Shown here: in pieces, positions 1-11,476 of the stretch
How the letters are laid out: each line of letters starts with the position of its first letter
Numbering within the stretch: the stretch's first letter is position 1
Source of the DNA: Clostridia bacterium
Lineage (GTDB): Bacteria > Bacillota_A > Clostridia > Peptostreptococcales > JAAYPU01
NCBI GenBank assembly: GCA_022360735.1
Contig: JAKSCF010000633.1
Coordinates: forward strand, 1 to 11,707
Direction of reading: 5' to 3'
Length of the DNA: 11,707 nt
The notes under the pieces: generated by a model
Told to the model about the DNA's origin: nothing
Seen by the model: the letters and a program-made list of their open reading frames with translations, nothing else
Database searches by the model: none
Translations under genes and position numbers: made by a program

Positions 1-90
1 AGGCTTTTATAGTTCATATGCCATCAAATTTTCTCCAAATGAATGCATTAACGAATATTTATACGCCTGTATTCATTTTTCGATAGCGTC

Positions 91-119
91 AAAAAAATTG
101 CCCTTACGGGCAATTTTTT
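91..119 (-). terminator. Rho-independent terminator of the atp operon
   Basis: A perfect 12-bp inverted repeat (arms 92-103 and 108-119, loop TTAC) has a GC-rich core (TTGCCC/GGGCAA) flanked by A and T runs. Read on the minus strand it follows the atpC stop by 27 bases and ends in seven T's, the classic intrinsic terminator form. The A/T runs on both sides mean it could also stop rightward transcription, so it may be bidirectional. Confidence 0.92.
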
Positions 120-146
120 CTGTTTATTGATAATTACTTTAAAGCT

Positions 147-557
147 CTATTCTTTATGCTCTTCCTGCACTTTAATTCTTGTTAATGCACGAAGCATAGC
201 AGCTTTTGCTCTGTCGGCATCTGTATTGGCATTTTCGCCTTCAAGATGCTTTTCGGCTCTTTCTTTAGCTGCTTTAGCTCTTTCAACATCTATCTCTTCA
301 GGCCATTCGGCAGAATCCGCTACAATTGTTGTCAAGCCTTCTTTAACATGAATAAATCCACCAGAGCAGGATGCCTTTTTGATTTTATCATTTTCTTTTA
401 TTTTTAGGACTCCAGTTTTCAGAGGCACTACTGTCCACATGTGATCCGCCATATAAGCTTCGTCACCTTCCGTGGTACGTACTACAACCATCTCTACCTC
501 TCCGCTAAAGAAATGGCGGTCTGGAGTAACAATTTCCAGTTGAAATTTTTGTGCCAA
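147..557 (-). CDS. atpC: ATP synthase F1 subunit epsilon
   Basis: 136 residues, normal length for bacterial epsilon, and the last gene of the operon. Epsilon sits on the central stalk with gamma, contacts the c-ring and can inhibit ATP hydrolysis. The N-terminal beta-sandwich is recognisable (FQLEIVTPDR near the start, a F-x-G-E-V strand, then GGFIHVKEG near residues 66-74). It is followed by an Ala/Glu/Lys/Arg-rich C-terminal helical hairpin (about residues 92-133) typical of the regulatory domain. The start is TTG: the preceding GGAGGTGATC (560-569) is an almost complete anti-16S match at good spacing, and no better start lies near it. The gene starts 19 bases after the atpD stop, in line with operonic translation. 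Confidence 0.96.
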   Translation of the reverse strand: MAQKFQLEIVTPDRHFFSGEVEMVVVRTTEGDEAYMADHMWTVVPLKTGVLKIKENDKIKKASCSGGFIHVKEGLTTIVADSAEWPEEIDVERAKAAKERAEKHLEGENANTDADRAKAAMLRALTRIKVQEEHKE

Positions 558-576
558 AAGATCACCTCCCGGTGTT

Positions 577-1992
<1,416 letters not shown>

Positions 1993-2868
1993 CTATTTTA
2001 AAGCATCTGCACCAGCTACAATCTCGGATATCTCTTGAGTAATTGCTGCTTGACGCGCTCTGTTATAATGAAGGGTTAATTTATCGATCATTTCTTCGGC
2101 ATTATCTGTGGCATTTTCCATAGCCATTCTCCGAGCGGCTTGTTCACTAACTGCAGATTGTATTAGTCCACCAAAAACCATTGATTCAACATATTTAGGT
2201 GCCAAATAATTAAACAGCCCTTCCGGAGAAGGCTCATAAGAAATAAATTCAAACATTCGATTTTCATTATTTTCCTTAACCTTATTCTCAACTCTTTCGA
2301 AAGGAAGCAATTTTAGCACTTTAGGCTCTTGTGAAATGGTACTGATAAAGTTCGTATATATCAAATAGACTTGGTCTACCAATTCTTCATCATACAATTG
2401 CACTGCAAGAGCACTAATCTTTTGAGAATCTTTATAAGTTATGTTTTCTAATATATTAATGTACTCTCCATCCAAATCAAATCCGTGTTTTTTAAAAAAG
2501 TCTCTTCCTCTTGAACCGATTGCAATGACAGATACTGAATCTTTATCATTCATATGGTTGACTGCTTCTTTCATTACAGATGAGTTGAAGCCGCCGCAAA
2601 GACCTCTGTCCGCTGTTATAACGATATAACAGGTTTTTTTGATTTCTCTGCTTCCTGCAAAATATTTGCTTTGAATATCTTCAGCATCGCTTAGAATCTC
2701 ATTAATGGTGTCTTTTACCGTATTAAAATAGGGTTTGATTTGATCATACTTCTGCCTTGCTCTCCTTAATTTTGCAGAAGAAACCAGCTCCATTGCTTTT
2801 GTTATCTGCTTGGTGCTGTTGACACTTTTAATTCTGCGCTTGATTTCGCGCATTCCTTTTCCTGCCAT
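1993..2868 (-). CDS. atpG: ATP synthase F1 subunit gamma
   Basis: 291 residues, typical gamma length. Gamma is the rotating central shaft linking the c-ring to the catalytic beta subunits. The conserved N-terminal helix (GMREIKRRIKSVNSTKQITK, residues 5-24), the central Rossmann-like block with TADRGLCGGFNSS (about 84-96) and the conserved C-terminal helix (NRARQAAITQEISEIVAGA, about 269-287) are all present. ATG start with GGAGGTGAG directly upstream at good spacing. It lies between atpA and atpD, the standard order. Confidence 0.97.
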   Translation of the reverse strand: MAGKGMREIKRRIKSVNSTKQITKAMELVSSAKLRRARQKYDQIKPYFNTVKDTINEILSDAEDIQSKYFAGSREIKKTCYIVITADRGLCGGFNSSVMKEAVNHMNDKDSVSVIAIGSRGRDFFKKHGFDLDGEYINILENITYKDSQKISALAVQLYDEELVDQVYLIYTNFISTISQEPKVLKLLPFERVENKVKENNENRMFEFISYEPSPEGLFNYLAPKYVESMVFGGLIQSAVSEQAARRMAMENATDNAEEMIDKLTLHYNRARQAAITQEISEIVAGADALK

Positions 2869-2897
2869 CTACTCACCTCCATGTGCTGAGCAAACAG

Positions 2898-4427
<1,530 letters not shown>

Positions 4428-4432
4428 CTATG

Positions 4433-4975
4433 CTAAACTATTATAGAATCAATAGTTTCTCTAAGGTCTTTTAACTTATTTTGCACAGTTGTATCTAAAA
4501 CCTTATCACCTATCTTAACTTTCAGCCCTCCAATGATGGAAGGATCAACAACAACTTTTAGTTTTACGCTTTGGTTAGTAACTGTGGATAATTTTTCTTC
4601 AATATCACTTAATTGCTTATCCTTAAGTTCTACCGCCGAATAAACGGTTCCTCCAATGATATTTTTGTATAGATTTGCTAATCTTATGTATTCATTGGAA
4701 ATGTCCAAAAATGAACTGATTCTTTTTTTATCAAGAAGCACATTTAAAAAGTTCATCACTTCACTGCTTAATTTGCCACCAAATATCTTTTTCAAAATAC
4801 TCTTCTTCTCTGCTGTATTAATCCTTGGAGATTGGTATAATTCAAAAAAGTTCGGTTCGTCTTCAAAAGCACCTTTGATGAAGCTAATTTCTTCAAGAAC
4901 GCGATCTACCGTATTGTTTTCTTTAGAAACTTCGAATAAGGCTTTACCGTATGTTAATGCAACTAATTCTGCCAT
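4433..4975 (-). CDS. atpH: ATP synthase F1 subunit delta
   Basis: 180 residues, the usual length for delta (OSCP), which ties the peripheral stalk (b) to the top of F1. The N-terminal helical domain (LVALTYGKALFEVSKE, residues 4-19) and the C-terminal signature region with DPSIIGGLKVKIGDKVLDTT (about 144-163) are clear. The ATG lies inside the end of atpF (13-base overlap, 4963-4975) and only a weak ribosome site precedes it (AGGCGAAG), which suggests translational coupling to atpF. Confidence 0.95.
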   Translation of the reverse strand: MAELVALTYGKALFEVSKENNTVDRVLEEISFIKGAFEDEPNFFELYQSPRINTAEKKSILKKIFGGKLSSEVMNFLNVLLDKKRISSFLDISNEYIRLANLYKNIIGGTVYSAVELKDKQLSDIEEKLSTVTNQSVKLKVVVDPSIIGGLKVKIGDKVLDTTVQNKLKDLRETIDSIIV

Positions 4976-5484
4976 TTAGCTTCGCCTACTTCTTTAACAA
5001 ATTTTTGAACCATTTTATCGTGTTCTTTTTCATCTAATTTTGCCTCAAGAATTTTTTCTGCTGTAATAAGTGCCAAAGAACCCACCTTATCTTTTAATTG
5101 ATTCATTGCTTTGATCTGTTCTCTTTCAATTTCTTCTTCTGCCCGTTCAATCATTCTTGAAGATTTATTTTGTGCTTCCTTTATAATTTCTTTTGATTGT
5201 TCATCAGCTCTCATTCGTGCTGCCTTAACAATCTCTCTTCCTTCTTCTTTAATATTATCAAGCTTTGATTGATACTCCTCCTTAAGCTGTTTTGCTTCAA
5301 GATTCAATTTTTCTGCCTCGCTAATTGAATCTTCAATACCTTTTTGTCGTGCTTCCATAAATTCTTTGACAGGTTTAAATAGTATTTTCTTAAGGATTAA
5401 AAAAAGCACAATTGTATTGACTATCGTAAAAATAAACGTCGAACTGGTTGGTTCTACAAGTCCTTTATATACATGCATATCCAC
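4963..5484 (-). CDS. atpF: ATP synthase Fo subunit b
   Basis: Peripheral-stalk subunit, 173 residues from the chosen start. One N-terminal membrane helix (STFIFTIVNTIVLFLILKKIL, starting near residue 15) is followed by KPVKEFMEAR and a long, highly charged Lys/Glu/Arg helix to about residue 150 that fits the right-handed coiled coil of b. The reading frame stays open to a TTG at 5514, but those ten codons encode the ribosome site itself (GGAAAGGAGG, 5491-5500). The GTG at 5484, six bases after it, is the better start (an ATG at 5478 is less well spaced). Only one b gene is present, so a b2 homodimer is expected. It overlaps atpH by 13 bases. Confidence 0.94.
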   Translation of the reverse strand: MDMHVYKGLVEPTSSTFIFTIVNTIVLFLILKKILFKPVKEFMEARQKGIEDSISEAEKLNLEAKQLKEEYQSKLDNIKEEGREIVKAARMRADEQSKEIIKEAQNKSSRMIERAEEEIEREQIKAMNQLKDKVGSLALITAEKILEAKLDEKEHDKMVQKFVKEVGEAKWQN

Positions 5485-5490
5485 GAAACG

Positions 5491-5500
5491 CCTCCTTTCC
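5491..5500 (-). promoter_or_regulatory. Ribosome binding site that sets the atpF start
   Basis: GGAAAGGAGG on the minus strand, six bases before the GTG at 5484. It lies inside the longer open frame that begins at a TTG at 5514, so it argues against that longer start. The same ten-base site with the same six-base spacing precedes atpB. Confidence 0.85.
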
Positions 5501-5520
5501 TGCCATCCATCCAAATTATT

Positions 5521-6895
<1,375 letters not shown>

Positions 6896-7594
6896 CTATT
6901 CATCCATAGCCATTGATACAAATACCATCGTGAGCATTACGAATATAAATGACTGGAGCACCCCTGCAAAAACATCAAAGTATACATGCTGTACTAAAGG
7001 AACTCCCGCCTGGAAAACAGGAATGGATAGTCCTATTGCACCACTCAATGATATTAACGCACCATAGAGTAAATGCATAATGATTAAGCCACCAACAATA
7101 TTTCCGAAAAGACGGAAAGCAAGTGATACTGGTGTTGCTAATTCACTTATGATATTTAGCGGCAACATAAAAGGTATCGGTTCGGCAAAACCTTTTAGGT
7201 AACCTAATCCACTGCTCTTAAATCCAAAAAAGTGAATCATAAAAAAAGTAATAATTGCCAATGCGAATGTCGTATTAACATCTGACGTCGGCGGTCTAAA
7301 TCCCGTGAGCCCCCACAAATTTGCAAATACCAGATAGATCAGTAAAGTTCCAACATAAGGTGCAAAACCAAGTTTGCCTTTACCCATACCTTGTTCGGTT
7401 AACTTATATACAGTATCTACAAGCATTTCAGTGAAATTTTGAGCACCTTTTGGAATTCTTTGAAAATTTCGAACAAGAATTAGTGAGCCTATGATCAATA
7501 TTGCCATGATGATCCATGTATTGATGACTGTCTCAGTAATGACTAGTCCATTTGAAAATTCAATTATAACCTTGGGGCCAAATTCTGTTTCCAC
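6896..7594 (-). CDS. atpB: ATP synthase Fo subunit a
   Basis: Stator channel subunit that passes ions to and from the c-ring. 232 residues from the chosen start, normal for clostridial a subunits. Hydrophobic helices span the protein, and the conserved core ELATPVSLAFRLFGNIVGG holds the essential stator arginine (R161 in RLFGN). The C-terminal helix (VLQSFIFVMLTMVFVSMAM) matches the family. The frame is open to a TTG at 7642, but those codons include the ribosome site GGAAAGGAGG (7601-7610). The GTG at 7594, six bases downstream, is the better start and gives VETEFGPKVIIEFSNG. It is separated from atpI by 130 bases that contain a perfect hairpin. Confidence 0.95.
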   Translation of the reverse strand: METEFGPKVIIEFSNGLVITETVINTWIIMAILIIGSLILVRNFQRIPKGAQNFTEMLVDTVYKLTEQGMGKGKLGFAPYVGTLLIYLVFANLWGLTGFRPPTSDVNTTFALAIITFFMIHFFGFKSSGLGYLKGFAEPIPFMLPLNIISELATPVSLAFRLFGNIVGGLIIMHLLYGALISLSGAIGLSIPVFQAGVPLVQHVYFDVFAGVLQSFIFVMLTMVFVSMAMDE

Positions 7595-7600
7595 GGTAAC

Positions 7601-7610
7601 CCTCCTTTCC
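7601..7610 (-). promoter_or_regulatory. Ribosome binding site that sets the atpB start
   Basis: GGAAAGGAGG on the minus strand with a six-base spacer to the GTG at 7594. A start at the upstream TTG (7642) would leave this near-perfect site unused and translated as Glu-Arg-Arg. Confidence 0.85.
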
Positions 7611-7680
7611 AAATTAAAGATTGTAATTATTGTTATGGTCAAACCTTAACAACTTGATAAAATGATGGCTTTATATGTTA

Positions 7681-7710
7681 AAACATGCAAAATTTGTGTT
7701 TTGCATGTTT
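7681..7710 (-). repeat. Perfect intercistronic hairpin between atpI and atpB
   Basis: Twelve-base arms (7681-7692 and 7699-7710, AAACATGCAAAA and its complement) flank a six-base loop. It lies 15 bases after the atpI stop and about 87 bases before the atpB start. The stem is AT-rich and the T-run beyond it is short, so it is a weak terminator at best. An mRNA processing or stability element, or partial attenuation, is possible. Function is not shown by the sequence. Confidence 0.7.
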
Positions 7711-7724
7711 GCACAACCGGAATG

Positions 7725-8135
7725 TTAATGCTTTTCTTTTGTTTTATTAAAAATATTTTTATAATATTGCTTGTCGTTGAACAAATGTAAGACATATACG
7801 ACCAGTTTTATAGTAAGTATTCCTATAATTGTCCCAATGACATTTATGTAATCGGCTACCACCGAGATGTATAATACGGCTCCATAGATGGTAAACCGAA
7901 TAAAATACCTTGAACTGACATAGGTTTTTGCTTTCTCAGGTGGTAGATAAATTGATTTCTCGATTGTTTTTGCCAATAGTGTGAAATTTAAGATTGCAAT
8001 AACTGTGCCAAAAAACAAACCCGAAATAAAGCTAAAATAATCTTTTACAATGAATATGGCAACTGCTGCTGCAAAACAAGCTGTTAACAGTGTATATTTG
8101 TATATCTTTAACCTTAAATCTCTGGTCTCATCCAT
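7725..8135 (-). CDS. atpI: AtpI-family ATP synthase accessory protein
   Basis: 136 residues with four predicted membrane segments (about 13-30, 33-53, 77-94 and 98-117) and a charged, Lys-rich C-terminus. Size, topology and position just upstream of atpB match AtpI, which in other bacteria helps c-ring assembly or stability. Sequence conservation in this family is low, so the call rests partly on context. In A. woodii AtpI has been linked to assembly of the Na+ c-ring (recalled, not checked); the unusual rotor here makes that role relevant. ATG preceded by a modest site (AGGCGGT). It starts 20 bases after the atpZ stop. Confidence 0.85.
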   Translation of the reverse strand: MDETRDLRLKIYKYTLLTACFAAAVAIFIVKDYFSFISGLFFGTVIAILNFTLLAKTIEKSIYLPPEKAKTYVSSRYFIRFTIYGAVLYISVVADYINVIGTIIGILTIKLVVYVLHLFNDKQYYKNIFNKTKEKH

Positions 8136-8155
8136 TCATCTAACCGCCTATTTTA

Positions 8156-8389
8156 TTACTTTTTCTTACTACTTTTTTTTATGTCCTGCATGACTATTTT
8201 ATATACATTTAAAAAACCAATAATGACGCCGCATATAATAAAAATAATAAGAAAAATATTTCCTGTTTGTATACGTTCATCAATATAATGTCCTAAAAAT
8301 ACAGCTCCAAGTATCGGTATAATCATTTGTAATCCTATATGGGTGATCAAAGCTAATCCTTTGTATATGGAAAAACGATTATTTGACAT
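8156..8389 (-). CDS. atpZ: AtpZ-like small membrane protein, first gene of the atp operon
   Basis: 77 residues, two membrane helices (about 11-35 and 44-66) separated by GHYIDERIQTGN and ending in a Lys-rich tail. The short helix-(LG-x-x-x-D)-helix-G-x-x-x-G-F-x-N-x-Y pattern and the position before atpI fit the ATPase gene 1/AtpZ family, whose job is poorly known (a role in Mg2+/Ca2+ supply or Fo assembly has been proposed). Two ATGs are in frame. The one at 8395 is one base from the AAAGGA site, while 8389 is seven bases away and is taken as the start. The upstream promoter (8427-8454) would give a leader of about 30 bases. Confidence 0.82.
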   Translation of the reverse strand: MSNNRFSIYKGLALITHIGLQMIIPILGAVFLGHYIDERIQTGNIFLIIFIICGVIIGFLNVYKIVMQDIKKSSKKK

Positions 8390-8426
8390 TATCATTTCCT
8401 TTCAGACACGTTTTCTCAATAGTATA

Positions 8427-8454
8427 ATTATATCTCTAAAAGCGTAAATGTAAA
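8427..8454 (-). promoter_or_regulatory. Likely main promoter of the atp operon (sigma-A type)
   Basis: Minus-strand -35 TTTACA (8449-8454, five of six to consensus), a 16-base spacer, and -10 TATAAT (8427-8432, perfect). The predicted transcript start near 8420 leaves about 30 bases to the atpZ start, including its ribosome site. It lies downstream of the terminator that ends the wecB transcript, so the atp genes appear to be separately transcribed. Confidence 0.75.
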
Positions 8455-8521
8455 GGCTTGATTGTTAATATTTTTTCAATATTTTAAATCTACACACATT
8501 ATATTATGCTTTAAAGATAAA

Positions 8522-8575
8522 ATATTGTACTATTGTACGGTTTATAACGCAATTGTCCGATAATTTGTACAATAT
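8522..8575. repeat. Inverted repeat with three TGTAC/GTACA half-sites upstream of the atp promoter
   Basis: Perfect 9-base arms ATATTGTAC (8522-8530) and GTACAATAT (8567-8575) are 36 bases apart. A second direct copy of TATTGTAC (8531-8538) abuts the left arm. The cluster sits 70-120 bases upstream of the predicted -35. It could be an operator or activator site, but in DNA this AT-rich it could also be chance. Confidence 0.4.
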
Positions 8576-8655
8576 CCTGCTTCTTTTTTGTTTATTTTTA
8601 CAAGCAAAACAAAATACAAATATTACTAATTTATATTTAGGTTTTCCAATAATTT

Positions 8656-8682
8656 AAAAAGGAGGTAGATTCATCTACCCCC
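8656..8682 (-). terminator. Rho-independent terminator after wecB
   Basis: On the minus strand a nine-pair stem (GGGGGTAGA with TCTACCTCC, one G-U pair) closes a TGAA tetraloop and is followed by TTTTT. It lies about 87 bases beyond the wecB stop. On the plus strand no T-run follows the hairpin, so it acts leftward. It separates the envelope genes from the atp operon. Confidence 0.85.
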
Positions 8683-8769
8683 ACAGTTAACTACATGACA
8701 ACCATAATCATTCCCTAAGCCTTTAGAGAACTATTGTTCAAAGTACCGTAATAAATTGATATGATTCTA

Positions 8770-9909
8770 TTATGTATCACTCATAGTTGTTATAAAAGAA
8801 TCTTTAATAATTCGAACAATTTTTTCTGAAGCTGTTCCATTTCCGTAAGGGTTAACGGACTGTGCCATTTTATTATATTTATTTTCATCGTCCAATAATT
8901 CTGACGTCATTTTCACTATGGTTTCTCGTTGTACGCCGGCTAATTTAGCTGTTCCAGCTTCAATAGCTTCGGGACGTTCCGTTTCTTTTCTGACTACCAA
9001 TACCGGTTTGCCTAAAGAGGGTGCTTCCTCTTGAAGTCCTCCGGAATCTGTAATAATTAGATGCGACTTTGATAATAATTTAACAAATGGTTGGTACTCC
9101 AAAGGCTTAATAAGATGAATGCGTTCTAATCCTCCTAGAATTTTTATAGCGGTATTTTTAACCTTTGGATTTAGGTGAACTGGAAAAATCACTTCAACAT
9201 CTTGATATTTTTCTACAATATCCCTCAATGCCAAAAATATATTTTCCATATATTGGCCTAAGTTTTCTCTTCTATGACAAGTTACGGTTATGACTCTGCT
9301 GTCATCATAGTTGATATCTCTCAGCAATGTATCCGGAAACTCGTATTCTTGATTGGCCGTATGAATCAATGCATCTATAACGGTATTTCCCGTTAGGAAT
9401 ATCTTACGCTCATCGATGCCTTCGTCTAATAAATTTTGAATGTTCTTTTGTGTCGGACAAAAATGAAAATCTGCCATACGTCCTGTTAAAACCCTGTTCA
9501 TCTCTTCAGGAAATGGCGAATACTTGTTAAAAGTCCTTAGTCCGGCTTCAACATGGCCTACTTTGACTTGATGGTAAAAGGCCGCTAAAGCACCTGCAAA
9601 GGTTGTGGTTGTATCTCCGTGAACCAATATGACATCCGGCTGGGCTTTATTTATGGCTTCATCCAATCCTTCTAAAACCCGTGATGTAATTTGAGTTAAT
9701 GTTTGGTTCTTTTTCATGATATCCAGGTCATAATCCGGCACCAAATCAAATAAGTACAGGACTTGATCCAGCATCTCTCTATGCTGAGCCGTTACACATA
9801 AAGAACACTCTATGTCTTTATCCGCTTTCAGTTTTTTAACCACCGGTGCCATTTTAATGGCTTCAGGACGCGTCCCAAAAATAGTCAATACTTTTGTCTT
9901 ATCTCTCAT
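8770..9909 (-). CDS. wecB: UDP-N-acetylglucosamine 2-epimerase (non-hydrolysing)
   Basis: Interconverts UDP-GlcNAc and UDP-ManNAc in the cytoplasm to supply ManNAc for teichoic-acid linkage units or other surface polysaccharides (mnaA in Gram-positives). 379 residues, family length. Visible motifs: LTIFGTRPEAIKMAPV at the N-terminus (about 8-23), HGDTTT (D99), GHVEAGLRT (E121), FPEEMNR (E135), the CHRREN catalytic histidine (H212), FPVHLNP (H245) and TDSGGLQEEAPSLGKPV (about 287-303), which binds the UDP part. ATG with GGGGT upstream, 14 bases after the tagO stop, so the two are co-transcribed. The product of this enzyme is a usual partner of the TagO product. Confidence 0.95.
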   Translation of the reverse strand: MRDKTKVLTIFGTRPEAIKMAPVVKKLKADKDIECSLCVTAQHREMLDQVLYLFDLVPDYDLDIMKKNQTLTQITSRVLEGLDEAINKAQPDVILVHGDTTTTFAGALAAFYHQVKVGHVEAGLRTFNKYSPFPEEMNRVLTGRMADFHFCPTQKNIQNLLDEGIDERKIFLTGNTVIDALIHTANQEYEFPDTLLRDINYDDSRVITVTCHRRENLGQYMENIFLALRDIVEKYQDVEVIFPVHLNPKVKNTAIKILGGLERIHLIKPLEYQPFVKLLSKSHLIITDSGGLQEEAPSLGKPVLVVRKETERPEAIEAGTAKLAGVQRETIVKMTSELLDDENKYNKMAQSVNPYGNGTASEKIVRIIKDSFITTMSDT

Positions 9910-9923
9910 CTTATTACCCCACT

Positions 9924-10961
9924 TTATATATCATGATGTTTTTCATTAATTTCTTCATCATGTTGAGTTTTTGTAAATACATATATCAACGCTGATGTTA
10001 GAACGATTAATACCGCACCATCAAAAAACATACTTTTATTAACCAGAACTGCTGCAACTCCTAAAATTCCGCTTATAGCATATAATATTACAACTGTCTT
10101 TCTTTGGTCCATGCCTTGTGATAATATTCGATGATGCAAATGCCCTTTATCTGCTTCCATAATGGGCTTTCCTTTAATCAGTCTTCGATAAATAGCAAAT
10201 GCCGTGTCAAAGATAGGCAGGCCCAAAACCAAAACTGGAATGACTGTAGCAATAGCAGCTGCACCTTTCATTGGTCCAATAATTGAAACCGCTGCTAACA
10301 TAAATCCAAGAAATAAAGCGCCTCCATCCCCCATAAATATCTTTGCCGGGTTGAAATTAAATGGTAGAAATCCTAATGCCCCTCCGGCAACTGCCAAAGT
10401 AATCATAGCCACTTCAGGTCTTTGATTGATATATGCAATGTATGCAAGAGAAAATGAAGCAATAGCCGCCACACCAGCAGCAAGACCATCCAGCCCATCA
10501 ATTAAGTTAATGGTATTGGTAATGCCAACAACCCAAATAACCGTTATTATCAAGCTGATTACCCAAGGAAAGTATACATATCCTTCACCAAAAGGGATAC
10601 CTACAAAATGAATTCTTATTCCAAAGTAATAGAGCACCGATGCACATATAATTTGGCATGCCAGCTTCACCTTGGCAGAAAGTACATAGATATCATCGAT
10701 TACACCTATCACCATTATGAGTGATCCTCCAATTAACACACCTGCTATCTCTTTAGAAAGAGGTAATATTAATAAAATACTGCTGATGGTACCAAGGTAG
10801 ATGGCTATACCTCCCAGCCTGGGTATGGGTTGATTATGTACCCTTCTTCCATCGGTAGGTACATCAATAACCCCAAATCTATGGGCTAATTTAACTGAGA
10901 TAGGTGTAAAAACCAGTGATACACCAACAGCTATTAGAAATATCCATATATAATTAAACAT
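9924..10961 (-). CDS. tagO: Undecaprenyl-phosphate N-acetylglucosaminyl-1-phosphate transferase (TagO/WecA family)
   Basis: Integral membrane enzyme that moves a sugar-1-phosphate, probably GlcNAc-1-P, from UDP-sugar to undecaprenyl phosphate and so starts wall teichoic acid or surface-polysaccharide synthesis. 345 residues with about 10-11 hydrophobic segments. Family motifs: the Mg2+-binding DD (89-90), NTINLIDGLDGL (149-160), FMGDGGALFLGF (209-220) and the cytoplasmic HLHHR (274-278), which separates this polyprenyl-P GlcNAc group from MraY. ATG with GGAGG eleven bases upstream. Placed directly before the UDP-ManNAc-forming epimerase, which supports a teichoic-acid or capsule linkage role. 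Sugar specificity is inferred. Confidence 0.93.
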   Translation of the reverse strand: MFNYIWIFLIAVGVSLVFTPISVKLAHRFGVIDVPTDGRRVHNQPIPRLGGIAIYLGTISSILLILPLSKEIAGVLIGGSLIMVIGVIDDIYVLSAKVKLACQIICASVLYYFGIRIHFVGIPFGEGYVYFPWVISLIITVIWVVGITNTINLIDGLDGLAAGVAAIASFSLAYIAYINQRPEVAMITLAVAGGALGFLPFNFNPAKIFMGDGGALFLGFMLAAVSIIGPMKGAAAIATVIPVLVLGLPIFDTAFAIYRRLIKGKPIMEADKGHLHHRILSQGMDQRKTVVILYAISGILGVAAVLVNKSMFFDGAVLIVLTSALIYVFTKTQHDEEINEKHHDI

Positions 10962-10998
10962 TTATTTTATGTCCTCCAATCAAAATCAGTACGTCACT

Positions 10999-11026
10999 AT
11001 TCTATCAAAAACAACTGTATAATCAA
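10999..11026 (-). promoter_or_regulatory. Possible weak promoter before tagO
   Basis: Minus-strand TTGATT (11021-11026), a 16-base spacer and TAGAAT (10999-11004), overlapping the end of the dCMP deaminase gene. Each hexamer has four to five consensus matches. tagO may also be read from further upstream. Confidence 0.3.
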
Positions 11027-11460
11027 ATACCATAAGACTCTATCACAATTTTTGCCTCTTCCATCATATGTAAAGCCAGCCGATCTGGATATTCTCCTTT
11101 ATAAATGACCTTGTTAATACCTGCGTTGACAATCATTTTTGTACAGATGACACAGGGTTGAGTTGTGCAGTATAAAGTTGCATTGGATATATTGATGCCG
11201 TATTTAGCAGCTTGAACTATGGCATTTTGTTCAGCGTGCATACCTCTACAAAGCTCATGTCTTTCTCCGGAAGGCACATTCATTTCTTCTCTGACACATG
11301 TGCTGCAATGTGCCATATTTGAAGGTGCCCCATTATAGCCTGTTGCTAAAATTCTATGATCTTTAACAATCACTGCACCAACTTGACGCCTTAAGCATGT
11401 TGATCGAGTTTTGACAACTTCTGCAATTTGCATAAAATATTCATCCCATTCCGGCCTCAT
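11023..11460 (-). CDS. Deoxycytidylate (dCMP) deaminase, ComEB-like
   Basis: Zinc enzyme converting dCMP to dUMP for dTTP synthesis. 145 residues, a common length. The catalytic zinc motif is complete: H75-A-E77 (in MHAEQNAI) and P102-C103-x-x-C106. Earlier cysteines (C52, C55, C71) around the ERHELCRG stretch match the second, structural zinc site and the nucleotide-binding insert of dCMP deaminases. GYNGAP (41-46) is the substrate-binding strand. This separates it from cytidine and tRNA-adenosine deaminases. ATG with GGGGAG five bases upstream. The MITE-like repeat begins only 17 bases before the start. It is followed by tagO after 61 bases. Confidence 0.92.
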   Translation of the reverse strand: MRPEWDEYFMQIAEVVKTRSTCLRRQVGAVIVKDHRILATGYNGAPSNMAHCSTCVREEMNVPSGERHELCRGMHAEQNAIVQAAKYGINISNATLYCTTQPCVICTKMIVNAGINKVIYKGEYPDRLALHMMEEAKIVIESYGI

Positions 11461-11476
11461 TGGTACTCCCCTTTTT

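Larger units (their letters stand above)
8396..8769. other. 374-bp intergenic region between wecB and the atp operon
   Basis: No convincing gene on either strand. From right to left it holds an 87-base untranslated tail of the wecB transcript, the terminator at 8656-8682, an AT-rich stretch with the TGTAC inverted repeat, the predicted atp promoter, and the ribosome site of atpZ. Confidence 0.8.

Noticed and set aside
3..86. An open plus-strand stretch of about 27 codons ending in TAG just before the bidirectional terminator, as the tail of a convergent gene
   Set aside because: Too short, no recognisable family and no start visible; a convergent gene remains possible but cannot be supported from this window.
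7613..7642. TTGACC-N18-TTTAAT on the minus strand as an internal promoter for atpB
   Set aside because: The hexamers look good, but the predicted transcript start falls inside the atpB ribosome site, leaving almost no leader. Probably chance in AT-rich DNA.
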